The notes under the pieces were generated by a model that did not search any database, was not told where the DNA came from, and worked only from the letters and a program-made list of their open reading frames with translations. Below are positions 22,887 through 33,821 of a stretch of DNA of 64,000 nucleotides, piece by piece (position 1 is the stretch's first letter; each line of letters opens with the position of its first letter). The position numbers and the translations under genes were made by a program. Source of the stretch: Rutidosis leptorrhynchoides (taxonomy: Eukaryota; Streptophyta; Magnoliopsida; Asterales; Asteraceae); assembly GCF_046630445.1 (NCBI RefSeq), contig NC_092340.1:367497001-367561000 (forward strand), read 5' to 3'.

Positions 22887-23570
22887 ATGGATAGACAACC
22901 CAATATTTTAAGAGACCTACCCGGAGACATGATTGATGAAATCTTGTCTAGAGTCGGTCAGAATTCCTCGGCACAACTATTTAAGGCGAGATCAGTTTGT
23001 AAGACATTCGAAGAACGTTCCAAGAATGATTTGGTTTATAAAAGGCTTTCGTTCGGAAGATGGGGGATATCACATTGGGAAATCCATAAGTTACGATGTG
23101 TTTACTTTGACGCATATATTGCGGGGAACCCAAATGCTATTTTACGCAACGGGTTAAGAAATTATTTTGACTCAGTATATCCAAATATAGGACTTCGTGA
23201 TTTAGAAAAAGCGGCTAACATGCAACATAAAGAAGCATGTTATGCTTACGGGTTAGTAATGTTCGCTTCTCACCAAAGTGAGAACAAGAACATCGGGCTA
23301 CAACTATTAAACAAAACGTTCCCTCAAGTGACGGAGTCGGTAATTGGGGTAAGAAATGAGGTTTTTAGGTTATTACGAGACTGTTGGTCATTACGTAACC
23401 CTCGTCCCTTTGACGACGTTACAACACGCTGTCTTATCAACGGCCATAACGGTTATGTTCCACAAGACCAAGGATGGGAAGTAATCCTAGTAAAACCAGA
23501 ATGCATGACTTGTTTCTGGACGTATGAATTACGTGTCTTTATTGCCTTTGCTGAACGACTTGTGTACTAG
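22887..23570 (+). CDS. Accessory ORF B of the Ty3 element: F-box protein with Sel1-like region
   Basis: An intact, intronless 227-residue ORF. Residues 6-54 are a canonical plant F-box: ILRDLPGDMIDEILSRVG, then LFKARSVCKTFEE and a downstream VYKRLSF. A Sel1-like stretch follows at about residues 105-145 (LEKAANMQHKEACYAYGLVM, then GLQLLNKTF). The C-terminus has CMTCFWTYELRVFIAF, resembling the Cys-x2-Cys end of plant At2g35280-like F-box proteins. By family knowledge an F-box binds SKP1 in an SCF ubiquitin ligase while the rest selects a target. Finding one inside an otherwise autonomous retrotransposon is unusual. The ATG is preceded by TCTATTTTACAG, a good splice acceptor, so expression from a spliced transcript is plausible. 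No frameshift or stop interrupts it. It could be a captured host gene or an established lineage-specific accessory gene. Confidence 0.85.
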   Translation: MDRQPNILRDLPGDMIDEILSRVGQNSSAQLFKARSVCKTFEERSKNDLVYKRLSFGRWGISHWEIHKLRCVYFDAYIAGNPNAILRNGLRNYFDSVYPNIGLRDLEKAANMQHKEACYAYGLVMFASHQSENKNIGLQLLNKTFPQVTESVIGVRNEVFRLLRDCWSLRNPRPFDDVTTRCLINGHNGYVPQDQGWEVILVKPECMTCFWTYELRVFIAFAERLVY

Positions 23571-23758
23571 CTAGAATTATCTTCACAACCATCTTGTATC
23601 AAATTTATTGTGTGCTATATTTCATGCTATATGTAAAATAAGCGGTATTGTAAGTTTGTAAAATATTGTGTAAAAGTTTGAACGCGAAATATTATTACAA
23701 TCAGTTTTTCATATAGAATTGTAGTAGTTGAATTGTATATTAGCTACTAAGTATGAAC

Positions 23759-23774
23759 TTAACGGGTAGGTACT
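23759..23774 (+). other. Internal copy of the polypurine tract/LTR junction
   Basis: TTAACGGGTAGGTACT here is identical to 28504-28519 at the 3' LTR boundary. The next bases, ACCCGAATTT, match the LTR start after removal of GTAGTG. It lies between accessory ORF B and gag. Confidence 0.8.
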
Positions 23775-23911
23775 ACCCGAATTTAAACTTATAAAACGCT
23801 AATATGAAGAAAAAGCTTTTATAAATGAGTTCATATTATGCTACGAAATACTATTAACTACTCTTAATATTCTGTATGATTAACTTGTTCCATTTAACTA
23901 TTTTGAAGGAA

Positions 23912-26900
23912 ATGGCACCGACTACTCGACACACCGTGAATATGAATGAAGAGGAATTCCGTACTTTTCTAGCTTCAAACATAGCCGCAGTACAGGCTGC
24001 GCTATATACCAACAATAACCTTGGATCTGGCAGTACAGGAAATCGTGTAGGATGCACCTACAAAGAATTCACTGCCTGCAAACCTTTGGAATTTGATGGA
24101 ACCGAAGGACCGATCGGATTGAAACGGTGGACCGAGAAGGTCGAATCGGTGTTTGCCATAAGTAAGTGTACTGAAGAGGACAAAGTGAAGTACGCTACGC
24201 ATACCTTTACAGGTTCTGCGTTAACATGGTGGAATACCTATCTAGAGCAAGTGGGACAAGATGATGCGTACGCACTACCGTGGTCAGCATTCAAGCACTT
24301 GATGAACGAGAAGTACCGTCCCAGAACCGAGGTCAATAAGCTCAAGACAGAACTTAGAGGGTTACGAACCCAAGGATTTGATATTACCACGTATGAAAGA
24401 CGATTCACAGAATTGTGCCTATTGTGTCCTGGAGCATTCGAAGATGAGGAAGAGAAGATCGACGCGTTTGTGAAAGGATTACCAGAAAGAATCCAAGAAG
24501 ATATAAGTTCACACGAGCCCGCCTCCATACAACAGGCATGTAGAATGGCTCACAAACTAGTGAACCAGATTGAAGAAAGAATTAAAGAACAGACTGCTGA
24601 AGAGGCCAATGTGAAGCAAGTCAAAAGAAAGTGGGAGGAAAACGGTGATAAGAATCACCAATACAATAACAACAGCAATTATAACAATAATCGCAACAAC
24701 TATCCTAACAATCGCAACATCAATCGCAACTACAACAAACGGCCCAACAACAACAACAACAACAACAGCAACCACAACAATCATCTTAACAACAATAATA
24801 ACCGCAACAACAACAACAATCAGAAGCAGCTATGCCAAAGGTGTGAAAAGTATCACTCGGGGTTCTGCACCAAATTTTGCAACAAGTGTAAAAGAAATGG
24901 TCATAGCACGGCGAAGTGTGAGGTCTACGGACCAGGGGTTAATAGAACGAAAGGAACAAATGGTGTCGGAACGAGTAATGGCGGAGCAAGTAGTGTCGGA
25001 GCAAGTTATGCCAATGTAGTTTGTTATAAATGTGGAAAACCAGGCCACATTATTAGAAATTGCCCGAACCAGGAGAACACGAATGGACAAGGCCGTGGAA
25101 GAGTTTTCAATATTAATGCGGTAGAGGCACAGGAAGACCCGGAGCTTGTTACGGGTACGTTTCTTATTGACAATAAATCTGCTTACGTTTTATTTGATTC
25201 GGGTGCGGATAGAAGCTATATGAGTAGAGATTTTTGTGCTAAATTAAGTTGTCCATTGACGCCTTTGGATAGTAAATTTTTACTCGAATTAGCAAATGGT
25301 AAATTAATTTCAGCAGATAATATATGTCGGAATCGAGAAATTAAACTGGTTAGCGAAACATTTAAGATTGATTTGATACCAGTAGAGTTAGGGAGTTTTG
25401 ATGTGATAATCGGTATGGACTGGTTGAAAGAAGTGAAAGCAGAGATCGTTTGTTACAAAAATGCAATTCGCATTATACGAGAAAAAGGAAAACCCTTAAT
25501 GGTGTACGGAGAAAAGGGCAACACGAAGCTACATCTTATTAGTAATTTGAAGGCACAAAAACTAATAAGAAAAGGTTGCTATGCTGTTCTAGCACACGTC
25601 GAGAAAGTACAAACTGAAGAAAAGAGCATCAATGATGTTCCCATTGCAAAAGAATTTCCCGATGTATTTCCGAAAGAATTACCGGGATTACCCCCACAGC
25701 GATCCGTTGAATTTCAAATAGATCTTGTACCAGGAGCTGCACCAATAGCTCGTGCTCCTTACAGACTCGCACCCAGCGAGATGAAAGAACTGCAAAGCCA
25801 ATTACAAGAACTTTTAGAGCGTGGTTTCATTCGACCAAGCACATCACCGTGGGGAGCTCCTGTTTTGTTTGTCAAGAAGAAAGATGGTACATTCAGGTTG
25901 TGTATCGACTACCGAGAGTTGAACAAACTTACCATCAAGAACCGCTACCCACTACCGAGAATCGACGACTTATTTGATCAACTACAAGGCTCGTCTGTTT
26001 ATTCAAAGATTGACTTACGTTCCGGGTATCATCAAATGCGGGTGAAAGAAGATGATATTCCAAAGACTGCTTTCAGAACACGTTACGGTCATTACGAGTT
26101 TATGGTCATGCCGTTTGGTTTAACTAATGCACCAGCTGTGTTCATGGACCTTATGAACCGAGTGTGTGGACCATACCTTGACAAGTTTGTCATTGTTTTC
26201 ATTGATGACATACTTATTTACTCAAAGAATGACCAAGAACACGGTGAACATTTGAGAAAGGTGTTAGAAGTATTGAGGAAGGAAGAATTGTACGCTAAGT
26301 TTTCAAAGTGTGCATTTTGGTTGGAAGAAGTTCAATTCCTCGGTCACATAGTGAACAAAGAAGGTATTAAGGTGGATCCGGCAAAGATAGAAACTGTTGA
26401 AAAGTGGGAAACCCCGAAAACTCCGAAACACATACGCCAGTTTTTAGGACTAGCTGGTTACTACAGAAGGTTCATCCAAGACTTTTCCAGAATAGCAAAA
26501 CCCTTGACTGCATTAACGCATAAAGGGAAGAAATTTGAATGGAATGATGAACAAGAGAAAGCGTTTCAGTTATTGAAGAAAAAGCTAACTACGGCACCTA
26601 TATTGTCATTGCCTGAAGGGAATGATGATTTTGTGATTTATTGTGACGCATCAAAGCAAGGTCTCGGTTGTGTATTAATGCAACGAACGAAGGTGATTGC
26701 TTATGCGTCTAGACAATTGAAGATTCACGAACAAAATTATACGACGCATGATTTGGAATTAGGCGCGGTTGTTTTTGCATTAAAGACTTGGAGGCACTAC
26801 TTATATGGGGTCAAAAGTATTATATATACCGACCACAAAAGTCTTCAACACATATTTAATCAGAAACAACTGAATATGAGGCAGCGTAGGTGGATTGAAT

Positions 26901-28483
26901 TATTGAATGATTACGACTTTGAGATTCGTTATCACCCGGGAAAGGCAAATGTGGTAGCCGATGCCTTGAGCAGGAAGGACAGAGAACCCATTCGAGTAAA
27001 ATCTATGAATATAATGATTCATAATAACCTTACTACTCAAATAAAGGAGGCGCAACAAGGAGTTTTAAAAGAAGGAAATTTAAAGGATGAAATACCCAAA
27101 GGATCGGAGAAGCATCTTAATATTCGGGAAGACGGAACCCGGTATAGGGCTGAAAGGATTTGGGTACCAAGATTTGGAGATATGAGAGAAATGGTACTTA
27201 GAGAAGCTCATAAAACCAGATACTCAATACATCCTGGAACGGGGAAGATGTACAAGGATCTCAAGAAACATTTTTGGTGGCCGGGTATGAAAGCCGATGT
27301 TGCTAAATATGTAGGAGAATGTTTGACGTGTTCTAAGGTCAAAGCTGAGCATCAGAAACCATCAGGTCTACTTCAACAACCCGAAATCCCAGAATGGAAA
27401 TGGGAAAACATTACCATGGATTTCATCACTAAATTGCCAAGGACTGCAAGTGGTTTTGATACTATTTGGGTAATAGTTGATCGTCTCACCAAATCAGCAC
27501 ACTTTCTGCCAATAAGAGAAGATGACAAGATGGAGAAGTTAGCACGACTGTATTTGAAGGAAGTCGTCTCCAGACATGGAATACCAATCTCTATTATCTC
27601 TGATAGGGATGGCAGATTTATTTCAAGATTCTGGCAGACATTACAGCAAGCATTAGGAACTCGTCTAGACATGAGTACTGCCTATCATCCACAAACTGAT
27701 GGGCAGAGCGAAAGGACGATACAAACGCTTGAAGACATGCTACGAGCATGTGTTATTGATTTCGGAAACAGTTGGGATCGACATCTACCGTTAGCAGAAT
27801 TTTCCTACAACAACAGCTACCATTCAAGCATTGAGATGGCGCCGTTTGAAGCACTTTATGGTAGAAAGTGCAGGTCTCCGATTTGTTGGAGTGAAGTGGG
27901 GGATAGACAGATTACGGGTCCGGAGATTATACAAGAAACTACCGAGAAGATCATCCAAATTCAACAACGGTTGAAAACCGCCCAAAGTCGACAAAAGAGC
28001 TACGCTGACATTAAAAGAAAAGATATAGAATTTGAAATTGGAGAGATGGTCATGCTTAAAGTTGCACCTTGGAAAGGCGTTGTTCGATTTGGTAAACGAG
28101 GGAAATTAAATCCAAGGTATATTGGACCATTCAAGATTATTGATCGTGTCGGACCAGTAGCTTACCGACTTGAGTTACCTCAACAACTCGCGGCTGTACA
28201 TAACACTTTCCACGTCTCGAATTTGAAGAAATGTTTTGCTAAAGAAGATCTCACTATTCCGTTAGATGAAATCCAAATCAATGAAAAACTCCAATTCATC
28301 GAAGAACCCGTCGAAATAATGGATCGTGAGGTTAAAAGACTTAAGCAAAACAAGATACCAATTGTTAAGGTTCGATGGAATGCTCGTAGAGGACCCGAGT
28401 TCACCTGGGAGCGTGAAGATCAGATGAAGAAGAAATACCCGCATCTATTTCCAGAAGATTCGTCAACACCTTCAACAGCTTAA
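23912..28483 (+). CDS. Gag-pol polyprotein of the Ty3 chromovirus
   Basis: A single uninterrupted frame. I prefer the Met at 23912 (GGAAATGGC; 1523 residues) over the upstream in-frame Met at 23876 (1535). From the 23912 start, gag covers about 1-300, followed by an Asn-rich linker, a Cys/His cluster at 308-340 and a CCHC zinc knuckle [14 protein letters not shown] at 371-384. The protease has its catalytic LFDSGAD with Asp429. RT has [10 protein letters not shown] and FIDD at about 764-767. RNase H has [10 protein letters not shown]. Integrase has an HHCC finger ([10 protein letters not shown] ... CLTCSK), the D,D,E residues in [16 protein letters not shown] and TDGQSERT, and a GPY/F module (RYIGPFKII). 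The C-terminal [18 protein letters not shown] is chromodomain-like. Such tails are thought to steer integration to chromatin marks. All catalytic residues checked are present, so it is probably active. Confidence 0.96.
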   Translation: MAPTTRHTVNMNEEEFRTFLASNIAAVQAALYTNNNLGSGSTGNRVGCTYKEFTACKPLEFDGTEGPIGLKRWTEKVESVFAISKCTEEDKVKYATHTFTGSALTWWNTYLEQVGQDDAYALPWSAFKHLMNEKYRPRTEVNKLKTELRGLRTQGFDITTYERRFTELCLLCPGAFEDEEEKIDAFVKGLPERIQEDISSHEPASIQQACRMAHKLVNQIEERIKEQTAEEANVKQVKRKWEENGDKNHQYNNNSNYNNNRNNYPNNRNINRNYNKRPNNNNNNNSNHNNHLNNNNNRNNNNNQKQLCQRCEKYHSGFCTKFCNKCKRNGHSTAKCEVYGPGVNRTKGTNGVGTSNGGASSVGASYANVVCYKCGKPGHIIRNCPNQENTNGQGRGRVFNINAVEAQEDPELVTGTFLIDNKSAYVLFDSGADRSYMSRDFCAKLSCPLTPLDSKFLLELANGKLISADNICRNREIKLVSETFKIDLIPVELGSFDVIIGMDWLKEVKAEIVCYKNAIRIIREKGKPLMVYGEKGNTKLHLISNLKAQKLIRKGCYAVLAHVEKVQTEEKSINDVPIAKEFPDVFPKELPGLPPQRSVEFQIDLVPGAAPIARAPYRLAPSEMKELQSQLQELLERGFIRPSTSPWGAPVLFVKKKDGTFRLCIDYRELNKLTIKNRYPLPRIDDLFDQLQGSSVYSKIDLRSGYHQMRVKEDDIPKTAFRTRYGHYEFMVMPFGLTNAPAVFMDLMNRVCGPYLDKFVIVFIDDILIYSKNDQEHGEHLRKVLEVLRKEELYAKFSKCAFWLEEVQFLGHIVNKEGIKVDPAKIETVEKWETPKTPKHIRQFLGLAGYYRRFIQDFSRIAKPLTALTHKGKKFEWNDEQEKAFQLLKKKLTTAPILSLPEGNDDFVIYCDASKQGLGCVLMQRTKVIAYASRQLKIHEQNYTTHDLELGAVVFALKTWRHYLYGVKSIIYTDHKSLQHIFNQKQLNMRQRRWIELLNDYDFEIRYHPGKANVVADALSRKDREPIRVKSMNIMIHNNLTTQIKEAQQGVLKEGNLKDEIPKGSEKHLNIREDGTRYRAERIWVPRFGDMREMVLREAHKTRYSIHPGTGKMYKDLKKHFWWPGMKADVAKYVGECLTCSKVKAEHQKPSGLLQQPEIPEWKWENITMDFITKLPRTASGFDTIWVIVDRLTKSAHFLPIREDDKMEKLARLYLKEVVSRHGIPISIISDRDGRFISRFWQTLQQALGTRLDMSTAYHPQTDGQSERTIQTLEDMLRACVIDFGNSWDRHLPLAEFSYNNSYHSSIEMAPFEALYGRKCRSPICWSEVGDRQITGPEIIQETTEKIIQIQQRLKTAQSRQKSYADIKRKDIEFEIGEMVMLKVAPWKGVVRFGKRGKLNPRYIGPFKIIDRVGPVAYRLELPQQLAAVHNTFHVSNLKKCFAKEDLTIPLDEIQINEKLQFIEEPVEIMDREVKRLKQNKIPIVKVRWNARRGPEFTWEREDQMKKKYPHLFPEDSSTPSTA

Positions 28484-28501
28484 AATTTCGGGACGAAATT
28501 T
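28483..28501 (+). other. Conserved hairpin overlapping the gag-pol stop codon
   Basis: AAATTTCGGGACGAAATTT is a perfect 8-bp stem with a 3-base loop. It begins on the last base of the TAA stop. The identical hairpin sits at the same place in the second Ty3 element (57913-57931, minus strand). Confidence 0.85.
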
Positions 28502-28503
28502 AT

Positions 28504-28518
28504 TTAACGGGTAGGTAC
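28504..28518 (+). other. Polypurine tract region
   Basis: AACGGGTAGGTAC directly precedes the 3' LTR. It is only moderately purine-rich, but position and the internal copy at 23759 support it as the plus-strand priming region. Confidence 0.65.
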
Positions 28519-31500
28519 TGTAGTGACCCGAACTTTTCCATGTTTATATATATTAATTGAGATTGATATTTACATGATTAAATATTTCCAACATGTTAAG
28601 CAATCAAACTTGTTAAGACTTGATTAATTGAAATATGTTTCATATAGACAATTGACCACCCAAGTTGACCGGCGATTCACGAACGTTAAAACTTGTAAAA
28701 ACGACTTGACGATATATATATGGATATACATATGGTTAACATGAGATTATGATAAGTAAGTATCTCCATAAGTATATTAACAATGAGTTATATACATATA
28801 AACAAGACTACTAACTTAAGGATTTTGAAACGAGACATATATGTAACGATTATCGTTGTAACGACATTTAAATGTATATATATCATATTAAGATATATTA
28901 ATATATCATAATATCATGATAATATAATAATTTAACATCTCATTAGATATAATAAACAATGGGTTAACAACATTAATTGAGATCGTTAACTTAAAGGTTT
29001 CAAAACAACACTTACATGTAACGACTAACGATGACTTAACGACTCCGTTAAAATGTATATACATGTAGTGTATTTAGATGTATTAAAATACTTTTGGAAG
29101 ACTTCAAGACATATATCAAAACACTCATACTTAACGAAAATGGTTACAGTTACTTTCCCATTCTTTTCTTTCATCAAGAATTCTAGTCGTATTCTTACCC
29201 GTATTATACACAGCTTCAAAACGTACTTACTATGGGTATATACCAATAGGAACTAGCATGGGATTCCACTCTTGATTATGTCATGTATGACTAATCAATT
29301 TTAACTTCTACCATGAGCTAGTCAACTAACTAGAACTCCTTTTAACCCCACTCACCACTCACCAATTAACACTCATCATTCACTCCATTTCACTTCCAAA
29401 TCTCTTTCTAATTCTCTCTCAACACACCCACACTATTATGAACGTATTTTTCCAGTAGTTAATCATCATCTTCATCAAAAATCACTTCAAGAATCAAGCT
29501 ATAATCATCATAGGAAGAACACTTCAAGAATACTTCAAAAATCCCTTCAAGTTTACTAATTTACTTCCAAGCTTTCTAATCCATTCCAAGTAATCATCTA
29601 AGATCAAGAAACCTTTGTTATATACAGTAGGTTATCTTTCTTATTCAAGGTAATATTCATATTCAAACTTTGATTCAATTTCTATAACTATAAACTATCT
29701 TAATTCGAGCAAAAATCTTACTTGAACTTGTTTTTGTGTCATGATCCTACTTCAAGAACTTTCAAGCCATCCAAGATCCTTTGAAGCTAGATCATTTCTT
29801 GTCACTTCCAGTAGGTTTACCTACTAAACTTGAGGTAGTAATGATGTTCATAACATCATTCGATTCATATATATAAAACTATCTTATTCGAAGGTTTAAA
29901 CTCGTAATCACTAGAACATAGTTTAGTTAATTCTAAACTTGTTCGCAAACAAAAGTTAATCCTTCTAACTTGACTTTTAAAATTAACTAAACACATGTTC
30001 TATATCTATATGATATGCTAACTTAATGATTTAAAACCTGGAAACACGAAAAACACCGTAAAACCGGATTTACGCCGTCGTAGTAACACCGCGGGCTGTT
30101 TTGGGTTAGTTAATTAAAAACTATGATAAACTTTGATTTAAAAGTTGTTATTCTGAGAAAATGATTTTTATTATGAACATGAAACTATATCCAAAAATTA
30201 TGGTTAAACTCAAAGTGGAAGTATGTTTTCTAAAATGGTCATCTAGACGTCGTTCTTTCGACTGAAATGACTACCTTTACAAGAACGACTTGTAACTTAT
30301 TTTTCCGACTATAAACCTATACTTTTTCTGTTTAGATTCATAAAATACAGTTCAATATGAAACCATAGCAATTTGATTCATTCAAAACGGATTTAAAATG
30401 AAGAAGTTATGGGTAAAACAAGATTGGATAATTTTTCTCATTTTAGCTACGTGAAAATTGGTAACAAATCTATTCCAACCATAACTTAATCAACTTGTGT
30501 ATATTATGTAATCTTGAGATACCATAGACACGTATACAATGTTTCGACCTATCATGTCGACACATCTATATATATTTCGGAACAACCATAGACACTCTAT
30601 ATGTGAATGTTGGAGTTAGCTATACAGGGTTGAGGTTGATTCCACAATATATATAGTTTGAGTTGTGATCAATACTGAGATACGTATACACTGGGTCGTG
30701 GATTGATTCAAGATAATATTTATTGATTTATTTCTGTACATCTAACTGTGGACAACTAGTTGTAGGTTACTAACGAGGACAGCTGACTTAATAAACTTAA
30801 AACATCAAAATATATTAAAAGTGTTGTAAATATATTTTGAACATACTTTAATATATATGTATATATTGTTATAGGTTCGTGAATCAACAGTGGCCAAGTC
30901 TTACTTCTCGACGAAGTAAAAATCTGTGAAAGTGAGTTATAGTCCCACTTTTAAAATCTAATATTTTTGGGATGAGAATACATGCAGGTTTTATAAATGA
31001 TTTACAAAATAGACACAAGTACGTGAAACTACATTCTATGGTTGAATTATCGAAATCGAATATGCCCCTTTTTATTAAGTCTGGTAATCTAAGAATTAGG
31101 GAACAGACACCCTAATTGACGCGAATCCTAAAGATAGATCTATTGGGCTTAACAAACCCCATCCAAAGTACCGGATGCTTTAGTACTTCGAAATTTATAT
31201 CATATCCGAAGGGTGTCCCGGAATGATGGGGATATTCTTATATATGCATCTTGTTAATGTCGGTTACCAGGTGTTCACCATATGAATGATTTTTATCTCT
31301 ATGTATGGGATATGTATTGAAATATGAAATCTTGTGGTCTATTATTATGATTTGATATATATAGGTTAAACCTATAACTCACCAACATTTTTGTTGACGT
31401 TTTAAAGCATGTTTATTCTCAGGTGATTATTAAGAGCTTCCGCTATCGCATACTTAAATAAGGACGAGATTTGGAGTCCATGCTTGTATGATATTGTGTA

Positions 31501-31764
31501 AAAACTGCATTCAAGAAACTTATTTTGTTGTAACATATTTGTATTGTAAACCATTATGTAATGGTCGTGTGTAAACAGGATATTTTAGATTATCATTATT
31601 TGATAATCTACGTAAAACTTTTAAACCTTTATTGATGAAATAAAGGTTATGGTTTGTTTTAAAATGAATGCAGTCTTTGAAAAACGTCTCATATAGAGGT
31701 CAAAACCTCGCAACGAAATCAATTAATATGGAACGTTTTTAATCAATAAGAACGGGACATTTCA
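28519..31764 (+). repeat. 3' LTR of the Ty3 chromovirus
   Basis: 3246 bp. Matches the 5' LTR except for 29349 (C for T) and a 3-bp shorter stretch near 30498. Confidence 0.97.
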
Positions 31765-31932
31765 CTACTAGTATACTAATATTAGCCGAGCAGGGAGGAA
31801 TAGTAACAGGATACATCATGCTGACGTTAACATGACGTCAGCTATTTTGTCATGTAGTGATTTTTTAGAAAATCGTTTTTCCGTTCGAATTATTTTGCAC
31901 AACGGATTGGGCTCTCGGCCTCCTACTAGTTA
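31765..31932. repeat. Direct repeat copy B flanking the Ty3 element
   Basis: Near-identical to 18509-18677 (ATTAGCCGAGCAGGGAGGAA to TCTCGGCCTCCTACTAGT), with several substitutions. It begins with the right-hand CTACT target duplication. Confidence 0.85.
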
Positions 31933-32388
31933 ATTATATATGTGTTGTCAACTTTAATACATTAATACTCGTAGGTTTAATATATTAATAAACAGATACA
32001 ATGGTAAAAGAAGTATCTCAACCCATTCAAGCGAAATCCGAAGGGTTGCTTTCCATTTGGAGGGAAGAATTTTCTTCCCTTCTCAAGTTTTGAAAAAATC
32101 AACACTGGATTTCAACTCACAACGTAATTTGTTCAACAATCTTGTCAATGCTTCGTGTTCGCGGGTGTGATTACAACCCGCTTATGTCATGTCATGCTTA
32201 TGTTATGTCATATAATACGAATACAATGCTTTAACAAGAATCAGTTCGCTTACCTTGATACAATGGCATAAGATTTGGAGGTTGGTTGGCCTTCGTGACT
32301 TTAAGAGTAATCTGGTTAGCTTGGAATGATTTCATTTTCACTCGGAAGTTCTTATGTTGGTCAAATATCGTACGTAGCATCAAGCTTA
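31933..32388. other. Intergenic DNA
   Basis: No gene recognised. It ends at the GCTTA target duplication (32384-32388) of the TRIM element. Confidence 0.5.
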
Positions 32389-32934
32389 TGAAAGGACCGG
32401 TTATAGCCCAACAAGCACCAAACATATAAGCCATGAGCTCCCACATTACTCTAAAACCAATTGGTAGTAGAGAGAGACACTCATGAGCTTATATGTTGAT
32501 CTTGACATTTATCCCCAACCAATGTGGGATTGGGTTTGCACCCAACAATCCTCCCCTCAAACCGAAGACCACATCACCAGGCCTCCCCTTCAACGATATT
32601 CCGCACAGGATCCATTCATCTTATATCGCCGGCCATTACCCGCAACTCTCAACCTGACCAAGGCCAAATCAGGGAGATCTTTTTGATATAAGGCACACAC
32701 AATGATCCATTATCGTTGGCGAACTAGGGCGATTAATCCACATCATAATTTTAGGCTAACCCGCTCTGATACCACTGAAAGGACCGGTTATAGCCCAACA
32801 AGCACCAAACATATAAGCCATGAGCTCCCACATTACTCTAAAACCAATTGGTAGTAGAGAGAGACACTCATGAGCTTATATGTTGATCTTGACATTTATC
32901 CCCAACCAATGTGGGATTGAGTTTGCACCCAACA
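32389..32934 (-). mobile_element. TRIM retrotransposon (546 bp), structurally complete
   Basis: Two 159-bp terminal repeats (32389-32547 and 32776-32934) begin TGTTGGGTGCAAA on the minus strand and end in TTTCA. I see one difference between them (TTGGGTTT versus TTGAGTTT). The Met-tRNA primer site TGGTATCAGAGC on the minus strand lies at 32763-32775 against the right LTR. A purine tract (GAGGGGAGGAT on the minus strand) borders the left LTR. Target duplications GCTTA lie at 32384-32388 and 32935-32939. The 228-bp internal region has no coding capacity, which defines a terminal-repeat retrotransposon in miniature that depends on another element's enzymes. It is not Cassandra, because no 5S rRNA motif is seen. 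Confidence 0.92.
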
Positions 32935-33104
32935 GCTTAAGGTGTTCATTTGGGCTACTACTTTCAAGCATTCTTACAATCATCAATTCTACATATATGA
33001 TAGTTAAATTCTTGGCTATTATGTATATCCTAGCTAGTGACACTTAATTATTTTGATTTGTTTTGTTTATGTCATTGTGATTTGGATCAATATGTTAATG
33101 TTTT

Positions 33105-33300
33105 TTTGTGAACAGCAGTACGGGATCACCCAGTGGGACTTAACCACTCACGCGTTCATCTCCTACGGTTGTATAACTCGCTCCAACTGTTGCCTAGGAG
33201 GAAAATCGACCCAATCTGAGGGCATGGGCGGTAAAACCCCCTCCCCCTGCCCTTGCAATGCGATGTGCGGAAAGGCACTCTTGAGTGAAATTTAAAGGTA
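33105..33300 (-). repeat. SINE/LINE-like fragment related to 18411
   Basis: The minus strand runs through GAGTGGTTAAGTCCCACTGG and GATCCCGTACTGCTGTTCAC into an A-rich tail (TTTTTTTG on plus), parallel to 18411-18495. The upstream part contains a GGCAGGGGGAGGGGG block. Class uncertain. Confidence 0.35.
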
Positions 33301-33821
33301 AAGGGACAACCTTGTGTGTAATGTTGCACTCCACGGAAGTTGAAATTTTGATTTCTCGCTAAAAGAGGTAAGTGAGTACCAAATGAGTTTCAGCAAAGTT
33401 TGAATTTATGTTAATGTGGTGTTTCATGACCCACTTTGTTAGTGGTTTTTAATATTTGTCAGTCTTCAAGAAACGTTCCTAGTATTGTAATTTTTGAGCT
33501 CATCATCTTTTCGATGAGGGATCCTTCCTATTTAATTCTTCGTTTTTTCGAAAAAATAAAAAAGGAAAAAAGATACCGGTAGCGAGTATGTACTACCCGC
33601 CAAAACCGGAAAAAGCAAAAAGTACAGAATTACTCCGTATTTTTTGTTGCTCCTCAAAACGCCACGTATTCAAAAAACAACAATTTGTTCATTTAGTTTG
33701 CTCCACCAAATTTACTAGTGGTGAACCCAAACACACATCACCTACAAAAACCACATACATATACACACACCCTTCATACTTCATCTCTTCAAATTAGTTC
33801 TTGAATTTCATTCAAATTATT

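Larger units (their letters stand above)
18678..31764 (+). mobile_element. Complete young Ty3 chromovirus (Tekay-like) with two accessory ORFs
   Basis: A complete LTR retrotransposon of 13,087 bp: 5' LTR 18678-21926, Met-initiator primer binding site at 21929, accessory ORFs at 22136 and 22887, gag-pol at 23912-28483, polypurine tract about 28504-28518, 3' LTR 28519-31764. Target duplications CTACT lie at 18673-18677 and 31765-31769. The domain order protease, RT, RNase H, integrase and the C-terminal chromodomain-like tail place it among Ty3/gypsy chromoviruses. Long LTRs and tail sequence suggest the Tekay/Del clade. In my line-by-line reading the LTRs differ by one substitution (19508 T versus 29349 C) and one 3-bp indel near 20658. 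This indicates a very recent insertion. Every internal ORF is open, so it may be autonomous. Confidence 0.93.

Noticed and set aside
24645-24830. CAA/AAC-rich repeats that might be taken for a CRISPR or satellite array
   Set aside because: They are Asn/Gln codon runs inside gag; no spacer-repeat structure exists anywhere in the window.
24557-25090. Thr/Ile- and Val-rich ORFs over gag
   Set aside because: Alternative-frame readings of the Asn-rich gag linker.
32483-32686. 67-residue ORF in the TRIM
   Set aside because: It spans LTR and internal noncoding sequence of the TRIM; such elements do not code.
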